NCBI GenBank assembly: GCA_947561395.2 | Contig: OX387190.1 | Location: forward strand, 17,292,858 to 17,356,857 | DNA: 64,000 nucleotides | From: Buxus sempervirens | Lineage: Eukaryota > Streptophyta > Magnoliopsida > Buxales > Buxaceae | Direction: 5' to 3' | Part shown: positions 34,467 to 45,169 of the stretch, piece after piece | Layout of the letters: the number at the start of each line of letters is the position of its first letter | Numbering within the stretch: position 1 is the stretch's first letter | Notes under the pieces: generated by a model | Database searches by the model: none | The model's input: only the letters and a program-made list of their open reading frames with translations | Told to the model about the DNA's origin: nothing | Program-made: the position numbers and the translations under genes

Positions 34467-34813
34467 AAGAAATAAAAATGCTCCTGGGTACGAGCTTAAA
34501 CTGTCTACAATGCTCCTTGATAAGAGCCTAAATTGTCTGCCAAGCTCCCGGATACGAGCTTAAACTATCTAAAGTTATTCTTAACATCTACATTGTAAGA
34601 TACTCCTGGCCCACAAGAGTTTAAACTGTGAAAGGCACCAAAAAAAAAAAAAAAGAAAAGAAAAATGGAACTACGTTTGACTTGATCCCTGTTTGGGTAC
34701 GTAGGCAGCCTGCAAGAGGTTCAGTCATATAAAAAAAAAAAAATGTGTGTTTCTTGGCATTCAAATTCTCATAAAAAAAAAAAGAGAGAAAAAAAAAATT
34801 CTAAAATTACAAG
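34467..34813 (+). repeat. Post-pol short repeats and A-rich tract
   Basis: TGCTCCTGGGTACGAGCTTAA recurs about three times at 33-40-bp spacing (34490-34575); each copy can pair as GCTC...GAGC. It is followed by A-rich stretches and TTGATCCCTGTTTGGGTACGTAGGCAGCC (split here for reading: TTGATCCCTG, TTTGGGTACG, TAGGCAGCC), which resembles post-pol sequence of Tat elements. Confidence 0.6.
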
Positions 34814-37800
34814 CTAGGGATCCTCCTTGAGCCATCTTGCTTTGGCCAAGTCCATGACAGCACATGTCAAATCTGCTTGCATCTGGTCAATGGCTGCTAC
34901 TTCTGTTTCATCTCTGATAGGAGCTTGTTCTATCTCAGTGCGGCTCTCTGTTGCAGAAGCGATAGCCTCTTCAATCTGTTGCTCTTCATTGATTAAGAGG
35001 TTCTGCTTTGAGACTAACTCATCACTCTCTGAAAGAAGACGCTGTAATTCAGCTTTAAGCTCGAATTCTCTTTTCTTCAAAGCAGCCAATTTCAATGTAA
35101 TCCCTGAAAATTCTTGGGCTAAGGATGCCTTCTTGTTTCCATATTCCTTTATCAAGCCATCAAATGATACCAACTTCTTTTCCTTCTCCTCTGGGGTTAG
35201 AGCTGCAAGGCTTGTCTCACGACGAGAGAAGTATTCATCTGTCTGCATCAAAATAGACTTTATTTCCTGGATGAGAAAGGTACTATCTACATGAAAGACA
35301 GTGCGAAGAGCTTCTTCAATTGCAGGAAAATGGGTGTCATACCAAGACTTCATATTAGAAAGACCATCACCAAGCGCACAATCAAATTGTGATCTAAGAA
35401 AAGCTCGCAATGCATCAAGGCTAAGAGCTTTGGCTAAGGACAATGGATTGGGATTAGACTTCCCAATTACTCCTTGAGAAATAGATGTAGCAGATCTCGG
35501 CTTTCTTGAAGTATCCAAGTCACACCCTGAGTTGACATTCTCACCATTATCCTCTTTCTCAGGAGCTAAGACACCACCTCCAAGAGTACTGACATCTCTG
35601 ATACCATCACATATGGGAATGTCAAGACTTGCATCATCCAATGCATCAGTAAGATCTACAGCTGCCTTGTCTCCATCAATAAAATTCAGACCTGAAAGAT
35701 GCTCCAAAAATGCATCATTTGGTACCTGTGGGAAATCTGAAAAAAAAAAAAAAAGATAAAAAAAAAAAGGAAAAGAGTTATAAAAAAAAAAAAAAAAAAA
35801 GGAGAGAAAGAGGAAAGACTGGAAGTAAAGGATTACCTTCAAAAAGATTAGGTGATTCATTACTCGAATCTAATTCCATTGTTTGAGGAGCAGAAGTTTC
35901 AACGACTAGAGTGGCAGCACCATCTGAAATCGGAGTTAGGTGGGAACATGATTGTTCTATTTCTATTGCCCTTTGGCGTGCTCTCTTTGCTGCCTCCCTG
36001 ATATTGTCATCATTCACCAATGCTTCTTGAGGTCTCATGCGAGTCCTGAGTGGAACATTATCAAGATCATCAGGAGATGACAACTCTCTGACTTCTGCAT
36101 GTGTTGAAGCTGCTTTCGGCAAAATGATCTTTAGTGATTTATAGGAAGGATATCTTTGATCTTCAAAAGCAGTTGAAGAACTTCGTTTCTGGCTCAAAGA
36201 AGACAGTGGCTTATTCATGGCCTTTCTCATGGCATCTCGATCTACTTTGCTTCTATGCAAATCAATGCGGAAGCTTGACTTTTCACTGTCACTTAAAGTC
36301 CTCACACTAACCTCATCCAGAAAGGGGTTAACAATTTTCTCCCACCAATCCAAATAATCAGGATCACACTGACCAACAAGGTTGTCACAAGGATAAGGGA
36401 TATGGAACTCTGCATTACTATCAACCCTGGTTAGAGATAACCAAAAACTAAATAAAGAAGCAGCATCAACTTTTAAAGAGAAAGGGAGAGGACTTCCTGA
36501 AAGTTTTTGGCGAAATCCATGTTGTCTGGCAAAGCGATGTGGGCTGTACATCTCAAGAGTGAGGGTTGATCCACGGCGATGCATGATAAATCCAGGACGA
36601 ATACTGTACATGAATTCAATAGTCTCCTTCGATCGATTGCCAATGTCATTTCTTAAACCCGACCTTGGATGGTGTAATGGAGCAGGATACCAGAAGAAGT
36701 CCTTCTTAGTCATGGTCCCACGAATGATGTCCCTGGCTTGCTTTGCTTCACTCTCAAAGAAGAAATATGCATTCAAAGGACCTCGGAATCGTTTGATAAG
36801 GGGGCGGCAGCAATCCTCATCAATATCAGCAAATACTCCACGTGCAAAATACAAACCCATCCATGCATAAAGAAAATGACCAGGGAAAGGAGAAGATGCC
36901 GTTCCTAGATTACCATCTTTTCGAATACTAATATAAGTATTCGAAAGTCCTCTGTATATGCTGGCCAAAATTGGAGGAACCAAACTGTAAGTGACTCCCT
37001 GAGCCATCTGAGAAGCAATTCTAAAAGTTCCGGGACGAATGAAATCCTCTCCAATTGGTAGAGCATACCGGCAAAGCCATAAAGCTAAGTATGCAGCAAT
37101 CCTTGCTTCTCCGTCAGTAGAAGAATCCACAGGAAAATTCAAGCGGAAGATTGGGTTCACACCGTCTTTCCGTTTGCCTTCTATGGCATCCATATGAATA
37201 GAAGTCCGATATATCTTCTTGGATTGATGACTCTCACCTGTCTTCTTGTCAAAATAGAAAGCGTGAGATGCATTCTTGTAATCTAAAGAAACACGAGGAT
37301 TAGGAATGCGCTTAGCCTTTGGATACCAAAATTCAAGCCAATCTGAATGTCTGACTCGATCAAAATTCTTCTCAAGGGTGATCAAAGCAAATGCCTTGAA
37401 TAGATAAGAGCAAGACTTTGGTAATGAATTTAATTCATCCAGGCAGGGGACAACCTCTTCATAGTATTCGCCGCTGGTAGAAAGACCGGTGATTTGATGG
37501 ATATCCCACAAAGAGATACTTATCTCGCCACGGCTCGTGACAAACGTATTTGTCGCTGGACACCATACTTCGCAAAGAGCACGGTACATGTTGGCAGGAC
37601 GAGCATAATCAAAAGATGCTGGATAGACTGCAAGTGCAAGCTCCTTGGTACGATCAACACTAAGAAGTTTATTATAAACTTCAGTTGTCCAATCCCAAAA
37701 TCCGCTAAGATATTGAATTTCTCCACGAGAGCCAAGTGTCGTGTCCCATTTGACTAGGCCATCTCCAATCTTCAATGCAACCATTGGCTTGGGGACAAGG

Positions 37801-38135
37801 GGATTTTCACAAAATTTGTGATGAGGAGGAGAACATAAAGATGGCTGGCGTTCCATTCTCATCAAGTCTTCTCTGGACATTTCTTCTTGGGGAGGATACT
37901 CACTAATCGGGCTAACATCAAGTGCTTTGTCACGGTTCATACTTACATGGCTAAAAGAGCCAATCATGGGATCGTGAGTAACAAGTCTTAGTTCCTTGAT
38001 TGGAACTTCCTTCAAATCTGAATGGTATCTCACTTTGACCTGAGGAAAGCACAAATACTTTCCTTTCAAAGCAGGATCATTGTGTTCAGCTATCCACCCA
38101 TCTCGAGGCAACTTTGTCACTGATGATGAAGTCAT
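34814..38135 (-). CDS. Antisense plant-mobile-domain protein of element B, spliced
   Basis: Two minus-strand exons, 38135-35837 and 35736-34814, join in phase (GAAG|GTAATC donor, TTTTTTCAG|ATTTCC acceptor, 100-bp intron with long T runs) to 1073 residues. The ATG follows a T-run and ACAG, so the leader is probably spliced too. Residues about 150-600 resemble the plant mobile domain (PMD, aminotransferase-like family of MAIN/MAIL1): WDTTLGSRGEI, ALCEVWCPATNTFVTSRGE, ISLWDIHQITGLS, ARIAAYLALWLCRYALP. The C-terminal 200 residues are charged and heptad-like (LKKREFELKAELQRLLSES), probably coiled coil. PMD genes in antisense are a known extra ORF of Tat-lineage elements; their role in the element is unresolved. 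No stop interrupts it. It converges on the pol gene, so overlapping transcripts are expected. Confidence 0.82.
35737..35836 (-). other. Intron of the antisense gene
   Basis: On the minus strand GTAATCC...TTTTTTCAG, 100 bp, made mostly of T runs. Removing it joins the PMD exon and the coiled-coil exon in frame; unspliced, exon 1 would stop after about 20 further residues. Confidence 0.8.
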
Positions 38136-38137
38136 TA

Positions 38138-38480
38138 CTGTAAAAAAAAAAAAAGAGAATGAGACGAGTTGTTTCAACAAAAACAAAAAAAACAAAAAAA
38201 AAAAAAAAAAAACAAAAAAACAAAAAAACAAAAAACGTGAAGGCTCCTTGTCTTCACTTTCTTTTTCACTTCTATTTTTTTTTTCTTTTCTCTTTCTTCA
38301 TTAATGGCTCATAATTTCCTCTTTCCACCATCCATCCTCTTTGTGCAAATTTTTTTTATGCTCCAACGTGTTCTCTCTCTCCATTTTTTTTTCTCTTCTC
38401 CCTCTCCCACATGTTCTTCCCCTTCACTTAATTTTTCTCTCTCTCACGTCCCCATCTCTCTCTCTCCTTTTTTTTATGCC
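38138..38480. repeat. A-rich and CT-rich low-complexity tracts
   Basis: The region upstream of the antisense ATG is A-rich on the plus strand (38140-38235), then CT-rich (38250-38475). In the antisense transcript it would be a purine-rich leader with a T-rich splice acceptor. Confidence 0.6.
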
Positions 38481-38514
38481 ACTTCTCCTTATTAATTCCT
38501 TTGGTACTGCAGGA

Positions 38515-38662
38515 ACAAGACCTTCTGCGTCAGGTCTTCTTGAGCGTGTCTTGGAAACAATTAAAGCAAAGCCAATTAAAGCAAAGCCCTCCCATGCGTC
38601 AGTCTTTCTTGAGCGTGTCTTGAAAGCAATTAAAGAAAGCCCTCCCATGCGTCAGGTCTTTC
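38515..38662 (+). repeat. Tandem repeat, two to three units
   Basis: GCGTCAGGTCTTCTTGAGCG, TGTCTTGGAAACAATTAAAG and CAAAGCCCTCCCAT blocks recur in order twice, with a short inner duplication of CAATTAAAGCAAAGC. Confidence 0.7.
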
Positions 38663-38734
38663 TTCTCTGATATAAGAGAACAGAGCAACCGTACGACACC
38701 GTCAAGATGATTACAGGAAAAGAAGGTGAAGAGC

Positions 38735-38930
38735 ACGGGCTCTCATTGCTGAGTTCATCACCAATCTTCTCTTTCCTTACGTTCCAGTGTTGACGGTGAT
38801 CAGGTACAAGAGCCAGACCGATCCCACCAAGGGTGGTGACAAGTGCGGTGCGTTTGGCATTCTCGGCATTGTTTGGGCCTTTAGTGGCATGATCTTCATC
38901 CTTGTTTACTACATTGCTGGAATTTCTGTT
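38735..38930 (+). pseudogene. Captured aquaporin (PIP) gene fragment inside element B
   Basis: Plus-strand frame reads [20 protein letters not shown], then [20 protein letters not shown] and [20 protein letters not shown], ending GIS. This matches the end of transmembrane helix 1, the first extracellular loop and helix 2 of plant plasma-membrane aquaporins (PIP), up to just before the first NPA motif. No NPA box, later helix or start codon is included, so it is a fragment of about 65 residues. It lies between the 5' end of the antisense gene and the 3' LTR, in the sense direction of the element. Confidence 0.85.
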
Positions 38931-39091
38931 TACCACCATGAAAGAACTTGGCAAGGCATGAAGTATTCTCGGCAAGGCAGAGATAGACACCCCCGGATGC
39001 CCCATAAAACCATCGCGGTTTTGGTCACGAAGGACCACTCATCCGGTTGTATACTCATCCAAGCCAAACCGAAAATCTACAGTTGGCATAA

Positions 39092-39093
<2 letters not shown>

Positions 39094-39137
<44 letters not shown>
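39094..39137. repeat. (TA)n microsatellite
   Basis: About 20 TA dinucleotides. Confidence 0.95.
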
Positions 39138-39141
<4 letters not shown>

Positions 39142-39165
39142 TTAAACAAGAAGAAGAATGTACCT

Positions 39166-39258
39166 GCAAGTGTTGAAGTCCTTCGATGGAATCAATCGTT
39201 CTCCAACAAAAGAAGTGTTGAAGTCCTTCGATGGAATCAATCGTCCTCCAACAAAAGT
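39166..39258 (+). repeat. 45-bp direct duplication
   Basis: GTGTTGAAGTCCTTCGATGG followed by AATCAATCGT.CTCCAACAAAAG occurs twice in a row. From here to 39850 the element holds A-rich low-complexity DNA and no gene. Confidence 0.85.
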
Positions 39259-39850
39259 AAGGTTCGGTAACAAAAACCGGAAATCTTCAAAAGAGATCAA
39301 GAAATATCAACAAGAGAATGGGAGTTATGTCCACGGATGAGCAAGCTTGGGATTATAAAGATGAAGTGTTTTAATTTGACAGGAACTCTGATACAACAAA
39401 CAAGAGTCTCCTTCTCCAAGTGAAACTCATCTACAAGTCGATCCAGCCGTGAGAATGCCTCATCTCTAAGTGAAGATCATCGACTACAAGTCGATCAAGT
39501 TGGATAGAGTTCAAGAACATCTCAAACTCAGCAACAAGGGGGAAACGGTTGTTTTGGATTATTTTCAAACAAAAAAAAAAAAAAAAAGAAGAGAAAAATA
39601 ATAGGGGTTGATAACTCACGTCATCTTCCCCTTAAAAAAAAAAAAAGAAAAAAAGAAAAAGGTTGATCACAAAAGTCAACATTTCAAAAAAAAAAAAATC
39701 TGAAAAAGAAAAAGTGGACTATTCATACGTCCATAGGTTTGAAAAAAAAAAAAGAAAAAAAAAAAAAAGAAAAAAAAGAAGAAATGGTTTTACAAATTCC
39801 ATGTAGAATGAGTTGAGGCTTGTTTATTATGAAATTTTTAAATAAACAAA

Positions 39851-39865
39851 CCTCAAGGGGGCATT
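39851..39865 (+). other. Element B polypurine tract
   Basis: CCTCAAGGGGGCATT just before the 3' LTR start TGTAGGCATC. Confidence 0.75.
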
Positions 39866-40540
39866 TGTAGGCATCAAAATTTACAAGGCCCATAACCCAT
39901 GTTTGTAAATGGGCTTGTCAAAGAATAGCTCATTAAACCCAAATTGTGAGTCCATATCCCATAAGATAAATATGGGATATTTTAATTTAAAATTCTGTTA
40001 TTTATCCCTTAAGGGGTAAATGTGTCAATTCCCTGTAATTTTAACTCTATAAATAGAGGACACAGATCAAATCAAAAAGGGTAGAAAAGCTGAAGCTCTG
40101 GAGAAATTCCTTTAAAGAGAAAACCCGTCAACTGAAGAGAAGCAGATCAAAGAAGTCCTGGAGGAATTCTCTGGAAGAGAAAACCCTCTACCAAAAGCAT
40201 AAACAACTCAAAGGCAGGAGTAGATCCTCCACCAAAAGAAGAAAGGAGCACTTCTCTTGAAGAGAAAACCTCCTCCCAAAGAAGAAAGAGGCACTTCTCT
40301 ATAAAGAGAAAATCCTCTCTCAAGTCAACAAACTAGCAGAAGCAAGCGCAAATCCCGGAGTGAAGAACACATACAACCACTCCGAAATTGAAGAACGCCA
40401 CCTGGCATTCATCTACATCAAATCACTCGTCAATCAGAGGACGCTCACGTGATCGAGCACTAAAGAGAGTAAAATCCCTCTTTTTATCAAATTCATATTA
40501 TCTGTAGTCACTTTATTTTGTGTTAAAGGAAATACACGAA
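39866..40540 (+). repeat. Element B 3' LTR, last 13 bases missing
   Basis: Matches 26293-26967 and stops at ACACGAA, where it joins GGTATATCC of host DNA. The junction shares GAA with both parents. Confidence 0.92.
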
Positions 40541-40751
40541 GGTATATCCACATGATACTACGTAGAGTTCTCCTAGTGCACCATGTGTTTTACGAGTATA
40601 TCTGTCACATCCTGGTCACATACACTACGCCGAGGTGGGTTGCCGTGTGAGTAGCTAACCCTAGGCGGCTAGGCCTATTGACATATCTTGTATATGTGCG
40701 TATATTTATTATGGAAATCAATCACAATACACAAAAGTGAATAAACCAAAC
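40538..40751. repeat. Second copy of the target DNA, empty of A and B
   Basis: 40538-40623 equals 20526-20611 and 40624-40751 equals 26165-26292, joined directly at GGTCACATAC|ACTACGCC with a single CATAC. It is the pre-insertion form of the site where element A sits; B's site follows at its right end (CAAAC|AATTACG). Confidence 0.92.
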
Positions 40752-41863
40752 AATTACGTTAATGTAACTCAATTACAAGTATACATCATAATATATGTGT
40801 CATTGAGATTAGTAATATACATAATAACAAAACAATTTTATTCACTAGGACATTTTTTCATACGTTAAAAGGGGAACATATTTTGTCTTCCCATGGTGCT
40901 ACTGTGTCCGAGCAATTGATCGTATAATAGAGCTAGGGGTGCAACTTGGTTTAGTTTGGTCTAGATTGACATCAACCTAAGACCAACCGATCTCATAGAC
41001 TGTTAACCAAAAACCGAAATGAACTGAATTAGAACCAAATTCTCCAACCGAAAAACTGAACCGAAACTAAACTTAAAACCACAAAACCAAAGCTACCCAA
41101 CCCAAATGACAAATTCGACTGGGTCGGTTAAGGTCAATTGACACACATATCTAGCCAAAATGATGTACACCTAATGGGGTTTTAGTGGCTAATATGATCA
41201 CGCACTAGATTAGAGAACTTTTATCATGTAGAGCCGTATGCATGGTTTTCTAGACCAAGATTGAGGACTGGACTAGTTCGGCCCGATCCCAGTACAAATT
41301 GTATCGGATGGTCTTGTCCAAAACAATACCGGTTGTTCCAGTTCGGTCCTGTTTTAAGAATTAAGAAAAATTATAAAAATGGCAAAAAAATCCCAAAAAA
41401 AAAAAGAAAAAAGGAAAGTTCATTTATAATTGTTATAAATTATAGATGATTGATATAAGATATAATAAAGTTGAAAATCTATGTTAAAATGTCAAATTAT
41501 AATACATAATTTGATATGTTATAATTATAACAAATAGTTATAATAAATAATATGTTATTTTTTATAATTTGACATTATAATATATCAATTTTTTTGGTTA
41601 CGACATTATAACAAATAATATGTTATTTTTTATATTTTTTATCATTTTTTTTGGTAATGACATTATAGTATATCATATTATATGTTATAGCATATAGCAT
41701 AATTTAACATTATAAGTTGTTTTTAATATAATTTGATATATATCAAATTATATGTTATGACAAATATAACATATAATATCAAATTATATGTTATATGTTA
41801 CTTTTTATGATAATATAATTTGACAAATAATGATATGTTATAATATTATATAATATAAGGGTG
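40752..41863. other. AT-rich DNA, no gene seen
   Basis: Up to 41400 unremarkable noncoding DNA. At 41440-41860 very AT-rich with recurring ATATGTTATA / TAATTTGACATTATAA blocks in both orientations, likely simple-sequence decay or a MITE-like remnant. No ends can be fixed. Confidence 0.5.
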
Positions 41864-42099
41864 CTTATCTGTCGTGCTAGCCCGAGCCTGGCACGGCCTA
41901 GCACGCCTAAGGCGTGCCCGTGCTGGGATGTGGACCCATTTAGGCAAGGCCTACCAAGGCACGCAGCCCGGGCCCGTGTAGAAGCGGGTTGAGCGGGCGG
42001 CCCGCGTGTCGGCTCGCTTGGGCATGCGTGCTTGCCGTTGGGCTGGCCAGGCAGGCCCTCCAAAAAAGTGGTTTTTAACCACTTTTTTGCCCCTTTTAC

Positions 42100-42250
42100 C
42101 CCCCCAATAGCTATATAACAGCCATATTGGAGGGGGGTATGGTTGTAATTGACTATTAAATACCTTTTCTACCCTTCCAATTGCCAAATAACAGTCATAT
42201 TGGAGGGTAGAGGTGGTAAAAAGCCACTTTTGGTTTTCTATAAATAGGCC
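42100..42250 (+). promoter_or_regulatory. hAT promoter region with duplicated hairpin and TATA box
   Basis: Two copies of a hairpin-forming block (CCAATAGC...GCCATATTGG and CCAATTGCC...GTCATATTGG) about 75 bp apart precede CTATAAATAGGCC (about 42238). Confidence 0.5.
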
Positions 42251-43142
42251 TACCTTTTCTCACTCTAAACCACACTTCTTTTACAATTTCTTACTCTCTT
42301 CTACAATCTCTCTAGCCTATCAAGAAATAGTTACTTTGCTTAAATTGTTCAAGCATCAAAAATGGGAAATTGGACTCTGGAGGTTGAAGGCTTCAACTGC
42401 AAAGTTCAAGTTTCATTATAAAGAGGTATTCTTCTATTTAATTTTCTGATTTTAAAATTAGTATAAATATTATATATATAATTAAGTCTCTCCTTCTACC
42501 ATTCTTATTATTTTAAAGTCTAGTATAGTGGGTGAATATTGTGCAACTAAGTGCATCTTTAGGAAAGTTCTGTCATAAAGGATGAGATAATTGCCTAAGG
42601 AAAGTGGGTTTTAAGCCGGACCATTTGTGACCCCTCCACTTACCTGGGAATTTTCCTTGTGCATTTTTGCATACTTATTCCTCATTTTACTATAGGTAGT
42701 GTATCACCAAAAATTTATTATTATATTATTTATTAAGAAATTTTTTTCCGAAATTTTATAATGGACCCCAGGCATCCTATGTTATTTAACACTGAGGAAA
42801 GGGAATTTCTTAGACCCTATTCTAACCCAAATTTTTCTGATGATGTGACCCAATCCCCATATGGTGACCCTCCCATCCAAGATCATGAAACTAAGTTGCT
42901 TTCCCAAGATATGGGATCATCTTCCCTACCGGCTAGAAGCACCAAGAGGAGTAAAACCTACGGTGTTTGGCTCAATTTTACAATTGAAAATATAGGGGGT
43001 GAAGAAAGGACAGTTTGTAACCACTGCAAAAAAAATTTTAGTTGTAAAGGAAAAAATGGTACAGGCCACTTGCTACGGCATTTGCAGAAATGCCTTCCAA
43101 AACATGGCCAAATATACCCTAGGCAAGCCCAAATTTCCAGCA

Positions 43143-45169
43143 CACAACAAAAATTCCAGCCTTTACCGGCGGGCAAGAACCGCCGGTAAAGCCATAAAGA
43201 CTGCCACTAAAAGGTCAGCGCCCCGACACTTATTCGCCGTTAAAAGTCCCGTCGCTGAATCATTTAGCGGCGGTCTTTGTATGACTTTAGCGGCAGTTTT
43301 AAGACCGCCGCATATACGTTATGTTTTAAAAAAAAAATTCTTTTCGGTGCGATTAATTCTACCTTCCCGCATCCCTGCCCCCTGCCCCACCGCCATTGCC
43401 CATGCCCGCTGCCCCCTATAACCCCTGCCCCTTGCTCCCTGCTCCCAAACGCCCTCCTACCTTTCTTCACGTACGCCGGTGTCAAGATTCACCCTCGAAA
43501 CAGGATTCTTCAAAAGCCCCGTGCCGACCTTCACTAGGTTTTTGAGCTTCTCCTTAGTCGCTTTTATCAGTAAAAGCTTCATCCCCACTTAATGTATCAT
43601 CCTATATAATTTACCCAACCAAAAATGTCAGTCTAAGCTTAATTGGTCTCTTCTTACGAAGAGGTTTAATTCACAGACATTATTAGAAGGAAGTACCTGA
43701 ATGCGGAGGTAGTTACGCTCATATCCATAGGGTTCAGTGAGCACTGGGTGTCTACCCCATTATTAAATCCGCCATGAAGAGGTGGTTGTTGCTGCTGTGG
43801 CTGTGGAGCATAAGAAAAGGCAGAGGCTGAGGCATCTAAAGGGAAACTGCATGTGACAATGAGCTGCTGCGAGGTTGAAGTATCTATAATTCTCAAAGGA
43901 GACAATAGTACTGGTTCAGTCAAGTTAAAATTGATGGCCACAACATAAAAGTACACAATAAAGTCACCATCTTCAGCAATCAACCTACCTCCTTTGAGAG
44001 CAGAGCTTCCATGTTAGAGTCCATCTTGGGGTTCAAAGAAGCTAACTTCATAGAAAGAAACTATGAAGAAACAAATGTAGAAGTTTAGTTTCTTCAACAT
44101 AAATTTTCTACTACAATTAAAGTCAATTAGGATCGGAATTGCTAGCAGATATTCCAATGAAAAGAAGCGCAATTCATGCTAACCTTGGTGCCAAAAGGAC
44201 AAACAGGGTAATCCATATCGAGAAGGTTCCTTCCCTGAACGAGACAAAAACGAAATGAAATAAAAATCATCCCTCCATCGTTGGACTAGCAACTCCAGAA
44301 GCCAATAAAATAAAGAAGCAAAAGAAAACCACCTCAAGCTCCGGCTCAAGTTCCTCCTCTTGTGTCCAGTGGCAATGGGCATTATATTTTAAAGCCTCAT
44401 CTTGCCCTTGCAGAGTTAACTCCGGCAATGCATCACACTTCTATGCCACACCAAATCTCAACAGATCCAAATGACTCAAAGCTCTGAGGTATAGTTCTAG
44501 GGTTTCGACACAAAAGGTTACCGGAATCATAATTGGCCTCGTTATAGAACATAGGGCCAATCTTCCGGAACGGTAAAGGACCGGAGAAGTCGAGATTAAA
44601 CTGATAGCTCCGTTTCAAGGATGCCATCGCTGGCCAAAGACCAATTAATTTTCAGATCAGATCGCCAAGACGCTAGGGTTTGGAGGTGAGCTGAGGCCCT
44701 TCTCCACATCCCTGCTTGAGATTTGTATCGGGTCGCCCCTCCTCCTTTCTTTAGAAATCAAAACATCGCTCCCTACGAAGACGAAACTCTTTCTGACAAA
44801 GTTTGAACGTGGAAACAAAGCAACAAATAAGAGCTGGGGAGCATTTCAGTGTTCCCGCCATGGTAGAAATTTTCAGGCACAGGTCCGGCGCGAGCGAGAA
44901 ATCGAGAGTGCATCATCGAGAATGCACTCTGAGCTCCAGAGCCAAAGAGAAACCGAGAATGCATCATTGAGAAATCAACATCTAGAGAGAGAAGGCTAGG
45001 GTTTTCTTGCAAGGAAGAAAAATGGAAGGAGGGAAGGTAGAGACAGAGATTTAAGACGAAGAGAGGAGTAATTTATTCGCAAATAATAGGGTTTTTAGCG
45101 GCGGTCACTAAAAGACTGCTGCTAAAAATCGCTTATGGTCCGCCATTAAATCGTCGTTTTTTTGTAGTG
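43143..45169. mobile_element. Non-autonomous CACTA element nested in the hAT gene
   Basis: The right end reads, on the minus strand, CACTACAAAAAAACGACG; the left end CACAACAAAAATTCC is an inverted copy with one change in the fourth base. The 3-bp target duplication GCA is at 43140-43142 and 45170-45172. Subterminal repeats around TTTAGCGGCGGTC / GACTGCCACTAAAA lie at both ends (43150-43320, 45090-45150), as in CACTA elements. Removing it restores the hAT frame. It is 2.03 kb and encodes no transposase. Confidence 0.88.
43666..44645 (-). pseudogene. Unrecognised gene-like fragment carried by the CACTA element
   Basis: The minus strand has ATG-started frames: one near 44627 beginning MASLKRSYQFNLDFSGPLPF and ending after GSVEIWCGIEV, and one at 43983-43666 with INFNLTEPVLLSPLRI and a glutamine/proline-rich stretch (SYAPQPQQQQPPLHGGF). 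They look like exons of a captured host gene (codon-like composition, leader-like sequence above the first ATG), but I do not recognise the gene and cannot fix exon borders. Confidence 0.35.

Larger units (their letters stand above)
26293..40540 (+). mobile_element. Element B: Tat-lineage Ty3/gypsy retrotransposon
   Basis: The order is 5' LTR, PBS, gag-protease, RT-RNaseH-aRNaseH-integrase, short repeats, a spliced antisense gene, a captured host fragment, polypurine tract and 3' LTR; total 14.2 kb. RT followed by a second RNase H and then integrase, plus an antisense extra gene before the 3' LTR, are known marks of the Tat lineage. The LTRs look almost identical (26309 G against T in the 3' copy is the one difference I noticed), so it is young. 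The 3' LTR lacks its last 13 bases and joins a copy of host DNA, so the usual right-hand target duplication is absent. Confidence 0.93.

Noticed and set aside
38304-38670. Hydrophobic frames FFFSLLPLP... upstream of the antisense gene
   Set aside because: CT-rich low-complexity DNA; leucine/serine/phenylalanine runs are expected from it.
39094-39137. Promoter TATA box cluster
   Set aside because: A plain TA dinucleotide run; length and purity point to a microsatellite.
40921-41160. A further gene or LTR in the region right of the empty site
   Set aside because: No ends, duplications or translated similarity could be found; left as unannotated noncoding DNA.
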